A model generated the notes under the pieces. The model was not told where the DNA came from, did not search any database, and saw only the letters and a program-made list of their open reading frames with translations. A DNA stretch of 64,000 nucleotides, taken from positions 1-64,000 of the forward strand of contig JASANE010021256.1 of assembly GCA_030248225.1 (NCBI GenBank), written 5' to 3'. The DNA is from Trileptium ribeirensis. Its lineage: Eukaryota; Nematoda; Enoplea; Enoplida; Thoracostomopsidae. Shown piece by piece: positions 25,001-34,000 of the stretch. The position numbers were made by a program, and so were the translations under genes. Each line of letters starts with the position of its first letter. Within the stretch, counting starts at the first letter, position 1.

Positions 25001-28000
25001 AACTTTCTTGGTTGGTGAACGATAGGATTATAGGGTTATTTAACCGTTTAACATGTTGGTTTCATTGTTTTACTTCCAGATTGGGTGTGTTATTAACCAT
25101 TGGGAGCGTTATCGGAGCAAAATTTGGTAAATTTTGGGACCAAAAAGTGGTCAGATTTTGCCACATTTCCAATTTAGATGTATGTAGGTCATTGCAATGT
25201 GTCTGTATTTATTCGTTGAAGATGAATACGATAAAAGCAATTGTATTTGCATGGTATACATCAAATTAGGCAAGTGTTGGAGCCCTACAACGTAAAACTC
25301 ATTTATAAAATTATAGTAATTCTTAAAATATGTGACTTATAAATTTCAAAAGTTTCCGTCTTTTTAGTCATTGGAATTAGAAAATAAAGAGTTCTGCGGT
25401 TAGGCCGATGTACTGCTATATCGTGGGCAAGGAATGGTATCAGGGATTTGAGTTTGGCACGACGAAATGGAAGCTAATCGCAGAATAGTCATACTCGCTC
25501 CGTTTCCCCTCGTTTTGCGAGTTACTAGTTTTACTTTATTTTGTTGCTGTCGCTAAGTCCAAGCTGTCGATTTTGTCTTCAGGCAACACAAATGAACTTC
25601 GAGACATATTTCGCTCTCATTTTTGTCGCAACATCTACCCATCAAAGACTGTAGCTTTGCTTGGCTCGGATTTTAATGCAAAGCCATCGTCATCTGTGAG
25701 CTTCAGTAATTCAACGAGCGGGTCGCTGCAGCCTAAAATATCAGCATCAAAGTCGGCCCTAACGTTACCGGTACACGGTTTTGCACCAGCGATTAACGAC
25801 GACGAAAAAGCCAGTCCAGCGTCGTTTAATTCAGGCGATAAGCGAAGGCTTCCGCTGCCATCGCCTCAGTCTAGATCGTCAACATTATTAACTGGAACAT
25901 CACAAACAGCAACGGGTAGGATCGTAGATGATCGGGTTTCGTATATTGGACCAACCACAAATACAAATTCCACTAGAAAAGGCGACGGAGACGACTGGTT
26001 TGCCGAACTGCCGGCGACCGTCGAAGAGAGACAAGTCTTAGGTATGCCATATTTCATTTATTTTTCGTCTGTATTCTATGATTGCGGAAAACGTTTTTAA
26101 TGAATATAATACCTCATGTGCTACACATTGTTTTAACACCGCATTAGAAACAAAGATTGGTAAAGCATAATAATTTGTGTGTCATAACGGTCTCGAATTG
26201 TTACACCAAGCGGTGAAGTTCTGTTATGGTCTAAAAACTTTAAATGTTTATACTGTACTAGATAATGTCATATTTGCCAAGATAATTTCTATGAAAGATT
26301 GTTATTCCCGCTTCTGATTTATCATGGCTCATTTTAATAAATCTCAGGCTCCAATACCCATTAGCCGGACGCTGTAGTTGATTTTGATTTAATATTGTGT
26401 CTTGTTTGTATACCGACGCGAATATCTGGAGTAGCATAAACAAAAATAACATACTGCCGAGGATATGGGGAGACTGAACGAAACCTGACCTGAGTAAAGA
26501 GTCGAGCAATGATTTTAGCTGAAAATCTGCATTTTGAACGAGCAGCATGGAACCATAATGGTTTCATAAATAGATAAAATGTAAACCAAAAATGTTAATG
26601 AATAATGAAGTTAACAATTTATAAATTATAATATATAATTTCGATAATGGTGACGTCCGCGGACCGGTCCGGGCCTTATAAATTTTAAAATTTTTAGTCC
26701 TTGTCGTTGAAATTGTTCTAATCACAACTACAAATTAACAAAAAATTTTCTAAAATTAAATTTTCTACTGTGTTGCTCTGAAATCATTTAACATGTGTTA
26801 CGATAATATTTTTCTAAAGATAAAGTAAGTCAAAACTGCCTTTAAAATGTGCCTTAGCAAATTTGGTAGACTGTTGGACAAAAAATTTTATGTTTATTAG
26901 CTAAATGTAGATTTTTGACTGAGTCGATCCTTAGCAGTGCGTACCATGCACCGTGACGGTCCGGACCGAAAAATTTGCTCAGGTTGCATCGGTAATGGAT
27001 AATGACTATAGGATCTTCAGGGAACCGAAATCATGCTAGTTCTGCGACCAAGGAACAGAAAGTATTAGATGGCAGTGTTTGGAAACGGCCAGATTTTAGG
27101 TTTTTGGCCGGCGCACCAGTTCATGATTAATTTTGCAAAACAAATACTTAATCTATGCCTGTAAAACAACTTACGCTTTAGAACGAAATCTACATAGACC
27201 ATAGCTCTTTGCGGCCCCTAATGCAACGAAATAAGCGTAAATCAGATATTACTCTACGCTACCTTATTTGCATATCTGTTGCATAAATGTGGTAAGACCC
27301 GAGACCTTTTCAGTTGGTAGTCTGACCCCAGCAGTGCGTTGAAAGTATCTCGATATATCCAGGGTGGTACAGTACAACCCTGCTTAGTGTTTAATACATA
27401 TTTGCGTTATATAATATTGATCACAGTAAAAGCAGATTTAAATATTGTCCATGTATTGAGAAAAAATACGTTTCGCCATAGTTAACGTTAAATATAATGT
27501 GCTATTTTACTGATCGTTTACATAATAAAGATATGATAGCCACATCAGCAGAACGCATGACGTCAGAACACATCGGCTGGTGAGAATACCGTCCTGTCGA
27601 AATGCCACCTCGCTGGAATACCGGCTGAAAGCCAGCAGCCGTGGCGAAGCTAGGCCAGCGGGAGACCGCCGCCTTTTCCAGCCGGTGCCAAACACTATTA
27701 AATGGATAAATACATTATTAGCATTACCACGATTCCGGATTATGATAGTGTAGATTACGGCCGCCGGGTTTGCTTGGAACCCCATTGCTAGATAGCGCAT
27801 TATATACTGTTTCCTAGAAGTAAGGAAAACATCTGGTGCTTTATAGCATGTGAGCCACACTAATGATACAGGCACAAAATTTCTGTTGCAAATAATACTA
27901 ACATAAACGTTGAAAATTAACAAAGTGGGACTGGTGTTAAATTGTGTCACGAGGATTCTGTTTGGCAGAGCACACGCCATTGTGTTGACTTACATGGCCG

Positions 28001-31000
28001 TTGAGCCTGAATGAGCTTTTGTCGGTCTACGTAAATCGATCAACCAATTCCGGATCATCGTCACGTTTTACTAACCATTTTGCAGCAAACTCCACCTGGC
28101 AACCAAAATCATCTTTGTTTTAGTTGATGTATTAATTTCGGACTGAATTGCTTCAGTCCTAGCCTCTTAACGATTCGATGAGCAGCCATCCTCGACTGCC
28201 CGCCTTCATCAGACTGCCGACCAATTGACTTGCGTGACGCTTTGACAAGTTTGTCCGAGAGAATGGCAATATTACCACCTCCTGTGGCTGTGCGTGGGCG
28301 ACCTGGTTTGGTCAAGCTCAATACTGATCCACTAACATCGAATTTTCGATTAAGAGCAAGAATATATTTGTTACTCGGGGCTGGCAAAGACGAATAATGA
28401 CGTCATGAGCGCATAACATCAACCGAATTGTTGGATTTTGAGTACAATCTTACTGTTGTAATTTTGTGACTAAGAGAAAGGCGCGGATTAGCCATATAGT
28501 TAGTAATATCTAAGTATAATGCTTGGCTATAACAAATAAAAAATTGTCTCAAGTGGTTGTTGTTATGACAGTTTAAACATTTTTCCTTACTTCTGGGACA
28601 CCCTGTAGGTGTGAGTGTTGTCATGCCTTCAGCGTATAATTTTACTTGTGGGTTTCTTTCAGCGAAAGTGCAGTTGAAAGAAGCTTTGAATTTGGTTGAC
28701 GGATGTCTTGATCAGTTAGATACATCGCAGCATCTTCGCAGGTTCGACGGACTGCTAATTTCGGTTACCAATTCTCATGAAAAGTACGTATTTTTAATAC
28801 GTTGGAAAGCTTTTGGCGTAGTATTTTTTATCGAACTTTTTGACATTGTAGGGTTGCACATGGAATCCCTGCTTGTTTAGAATTTAGTAAATGTTGTTAT
28901 ATAAGCTTTTTTGGTATTTTTGAATAAGCGGTATACTACGCGAAAATTATACCTACCTTCCAAACTACTTGAAAATCTTAAAATTAATTTTTATAACGTT
29001 AATTAGCGAACAGTATAGGTTTTCCAAAAGATGAAAATCAAGACTTGTCTCTTCACATTTTGGCCTAAATGGTAGAAGTGAGATTGTTCTAGTTTTTTTT
29101 GCACGTGTTTGCTGTGTGTGTTATATTGACATAAGTTGGCACGAGATATACCGAAAATGTGTATTTATGGGAGATTATGTCAAAACTAAAATTATGGGAG
29201 AAATGAGATAGTTCTAGTTCTTTTGCACATGTGTTTGCTGTGCGTGCTTATATTCACATAAGTTCACACGAGCTATACCGAAAATGTGTATTTATGGGAG
29301 ATTATGTCAAAACTAAAATTATGGGAGAAGTGAGATAGTTCTAGTTTTTCTTGCGCATGTGTTTGCTGTGTTTATTATTCACATATTATAAGTTCACACG
29401 AGCTATACCGAAAATGTGTATTTATGGAAGATTATGTCAAAAGTAAAATTATGGGAGAAGTGAGATAGTTCTGGTTATTTTGTACATGTGTTGTTTGCTG
29501 TGTGTGCTTATATTCACATAAGCTCACACGAGCTATACCGAAAATGTGTATTCATGGGAGATTATGTCAAAACTAAAATTATGGGAGAAGTGAGATAGTT
29601 CGAGTTTTTCTTGCACATGTGTTTGCTGTGTGTGCTTATATTCACATAAGGTCACACGAGCTATACCGAAAATGTGTATTTATGGGAGATTATGTCAAAA
29701 CTAAAATTATGGGAGAAGTGAGATAGTTCTAGTTTTTTTGCACATGTGTTTACTGTGTGTGCTTATATTCACATAAGTTCACACGAGCTATACCGAAAAT
29801 GTATATGTATGGGAGATTTATCAAAACAAAAATTATAGGGGAAGTGGCATAGTTCTACTTTTTTGCTGTTGTATTTGCTGTGTATACTTATATTCATATA
29901 AGTTCACACGAGCTATACCGGCAGTGTGAATTTAAGGGAGATTATGCCAAAACAGCTAAAATTCGAAGGCTTAAATTAGACACACTCCTCCAGCTCAATC
30001 GAAGGGTTAAAATTTTTTAGGCGCACTAGATAATGATTTAAGGCTCTTGTCAGTTTTGTTTATCAGTTATGCGTGACACCAGGTTCATCGTAATTAAATG
30101 TTGTAAGGGGTAGTTGGGAATTTACAAATGTAAAGGTCAACGATATTATTGTCTGGTATTACAAAATTTGATGTTCTAGAATCTTGCGCAAAGCTACCGA
30201 ATACGATGTAGACGATGACCTGTTGGATGTGTACGAAGCGGCTGCTATTGTCCGTGAGTTTGGAGTGATATTAATTTTTTCTATACGCAGTAAGAGTTGT
30301 GTGATATCTTAGCATTGGTCACTTCTTCTTTATATAACCCACATAATGCTGCGGTACTCATTTTCTGTTTTGTTCTTGCGTATGGCGCGGGATTTGATTT
30401 GGTTATTTGATCATGCATGAAGTGGGCTGTTTGCGTTACATTGTTAATGTTACAGCTACAGAGGTAGTAGCTACTGTGTACTTTTCTAACTTTCTCAACC
30501 AGAGTCAAACGTACTTGGGGACGGAGCTGAAGGCCCAGGTTGAACAGGGGCCCTATGAACGATAAATTCGGTTTTCGCCAGGTCACACTGGTGGATTGAA
30601 AAATACGAAAATGCTATAAATAACTGATCGCAGTTTTTTTTTCATAATCGAATGTGGGCAAATAGGTGGATATTTTTAAATTTTAGTGAATATCTTTATA
30701 GACATCACAGCGATTTCAAAAATTCACCGTAACAATTTTTTAACTATTGTTACTTAATTTAATAAAATTTCTAACTTCGGAATAGGTTTTTTTAAAAACT
30801 ATCAATATTTCTATTCAAGGTAAGCGCCTTTACCTGTAAAAAGAAAAAATGGCCAGAGAGCATTGAACCATATGGGTTACATAATTCACGTCTGGAGGCA
30901 CAAACCGTTATCACATGTTTACCGATGGGAAATGTAAAACGCAGTTCAAAACTGGTGCAATTGGAATTACTTGGGGTGATTCCCTTAGTTTATCTGGATT

Positions 31001-34000
31001 AAAGTACCGTTACTCAGAAGATGTCAAATAATGTATTTAGTAAGGGAAATTTTTAGCAATTGTTTTCATTTCCACCAGAGAATATTTGGGGATGTTCTAG
31101 CCTAAACGTGTAACTTTAGTATCATTGTAGTCCAACCGATTTAAGCTCGCTAAAATGTTTTAGTCATACACGAAGGAAAAATTTATCTGGAGAACGTCTT
31201 TTTCGATCAAAACCGCATAATTTTTAGTTGGTTGTAAAATTATACCCAAGCAAATTCGTGGGAATTTTTAAATTTTTTTATGCAAATTTAAGTTAAAGTG
31301 GACATTTTCCTCTATAATGCCATATATATCAGTTGGGGACCTGGGCAGCTGAACTGGGAAGCCAAAAATATATAGGTGCGTGAACTGTGGAGCACATGGG
31401 ATGTCAAAATACCTGCGGGTCCCAATCCCCTGTGAAAGCCAGGTATTTAAATAGATTCATGTAAATTGTTCTGTTTATTTCACATAACATACTATAGCGT
31501 TGAAATTTTGGTGACTGACAATGACATTTTGACCCACAGTATTTTGTCGTAAATCGGGAGCTGGTATACTCGACAGAACAAGTATATCGCCACAGGACAT
31601 CATGGTAGTGTGAATACTTGATCAAGTCGGACCAATCTTCCATGTCATAGATGATAACGAACATCGATTTTGACATTAGTAGCACCTTACAACTGGCGAA
31701 GGGTATGTTGGCGTGTTACCAGTACTGTAAATGTCTTGCTAATTGGTGGGTATAACGTAAAGTACTATTGGCATTATAAAATTTATAGAGCAAATTATAC
31801 CTCGGATATAAATAGGTCTGCCACAATCTTGTGTTTTGGTGAGGTTTAATTTTTGTGACCAGTTAACAAGATGATCAGGATATCTCACGACAGGGACAAG
31901 ATGTTTATCCCTCAATTTTATAGCAACAAACAAGGAATTGTCGAGCTTCTTTCGAGTGGTGATGCCAGAGATTGATGGTTTGTTAGTAATTAGTAGAAAT
32001 CTGTTACATCTCTATTAGAAATCTGACACATCTCTGTTGTTATTTAACATAGAGCAACTTATTTGTACTAGCAGGCAACCGAGATTTAAAGGTATTTCTA
32101 TGTTAAAAAATCGTGACTTTTTGATAATCAATACTTGCCATTACGACAACATTTACGTATGTCTGTCTCTGATGTACTATGACTTATACGTACTGTTCGT
32201 ATATTTCAGCCAGAAGTGAACTCTCAGCGTCTAGCGTTGCTCCTGATTTTAAGAAATGCTTGCCAGATGACTATTTTGCCGGACTGGTGAGTTGTCAGAC
32301 ATTGACACAAGCTCATTTTAATACAAAGCGCGATGCAAGATACTTAATATTTTGCTTTGGTACTGCTAAAGTTGTGGAGATATAGGTAAAATGACACAGT
32401 TTGTGACTAACGAAGTATGTATTCGCCGTTGGGTTTGGAGGTAATTCCGATCGCTAATTTGTTCTCCGCGTATTTCAAGAATTTAGTAACTACATTTAGC
32501 GCATAGGTGTCGGAGGACCGCTGGCATAGGCGGCGGGGGAGTGCGGAGCCTTCAAGGAGGGTTAATATGGTATGACGTTGGCTAACCCCCGCCATCGACA
32601 CTTATTATTTAGCGGAATAATAGTTCTGCAACTGGCAATCATGCCAAGTCCGAACTTTTCGGCAGTATCTTCTCCGACTTTCTTCCATTGAATTATACAT
32701 TTCAGCCGGGCATCCAGTTTCCATGCTAAGCACTTTGCAACGAGGTTCTCTGATTTGACATATGAGCGGCGCGCTCGTATGCTAGTAAAGCGTTTTGTTC
32801 GGTTGTTTTCCTGATTGGGACCAACTTGGCTTCTGTCAGTTCCAACCCTAATCAAACGTAGTACCTCGCTGTTTTCCCCAGCATGCTCCGTATGCCTTGG
32901 AGTACGGTCATCAATCCGAAAATTTCTTGCTGAAATTCTTCGTTCAGTGGCCATTAAGTATCTGCAAGTTAGCTGCAATTCAATGTGTGTTGCGGTTATA
33001 ATGGATACACCAACATAGTTATTACTAGTCGGTAGTGGAATTACATTTGTGAGCGGAGCTTGGGCTGTGGCATTACGAATGTACTCAATTTTATGTTCTT
33101 CAAATAACTACATTGCATAGGGCATAGGGCTTTATCATTGGTAAAAATATTATATTTGAATTCTTCGACCCAAAAAACCCTATAATGGTTTGATCGAAAC
33201 GCTTCTATTTCAGTAAATAACACAAATATTGCAAAATTCTCTATTTTAGCTGCATAAGCTTAACTACAGTACCCGCCAAAAATTACTGTCGCTCGCTCGA
33301 CACTCGCTCGCGACTCGCTCGAAATAAATTTGTTCTAAAAACAGAATTTTCTATTAATTTAAATAGTTGCGAAATCTCGAGCGAGCCACTCGCTCGAGAC
33401 TCGCTCGCGACTCGCTCGAACTCGCTCGCTCGAAATGCGACGGTCATTTTTGGCGAGTACTGTAATTAGCTAATTACTAATTAACCACTCAAAATTTTTT
33501 AATCTTAAATATCAGGTGCACACTCTGACATGATAGGCTTTCAAACAAAGAAAGTTTTTTAAAATCGGTTCAGTGGTTCTTGAGATCCGTCGGACCGAAC
33601 GAACGGACGGACATCGACCTTTTTAATCCCAGACAGAAAATAAAAACGCTTCGCTCCGCTCAATAATTGCTATATATTAATTATTGTATTGTGTTGTAGG
33701 GACCAATTGGCGTATTTAATGCCAAAACTACGTGGACTAGTCCCCGTCGTGTTAAGCTGCGACGAACATTATGGTGTCCAGGCTTCGGGTTTAGCGTAAA
33801 AGGAGACTGTCCAGTAGCAATCTCTGCTGTTGAGCCCCGCGGCTTAGCAGACGTAAGTTTAATACTTGAAGCATCATTATCAGTATTATACAGTCGCAGT
33901 AGCGTTAAGAAATCTTTATGTTAGTAATGTATTTTTGGATTTGATCATTGCAATATTTGTAATATTAATAGCGGAGGTGTACTGTGTTTAAAAATCGTCG

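Larger units (their letters stand above)
26042..28662. other. Rhophilin intron 9
   Basis: A 2.6-kb intron from gtatgc to tttctttcag. It contains repeat R4 (26620-26960) and an antisense mariner-like transposon (27357-28607), which ends only about 55 bases before exon 10. Confidence 0.7.
32287..33699. other. Rhophilin intron 12
   Basis: A 1.4-kb intron from gtgagt to gtgttgtag. The first 700 bases include a GC-richer stretch (32480-32980) with a 138-codon antisense frame that I cannot assign. The second half is repeat R1 with MITE-A inserted in it. Confidence 0.6.

Noticed and set aside
32562..32978. Antisense 138-codon frame in rhophilin intron 12
   Set aside because: Charged and soluble-looking composition, but no motif from any family I know. 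It is probably chance within a GC-richer repeat.
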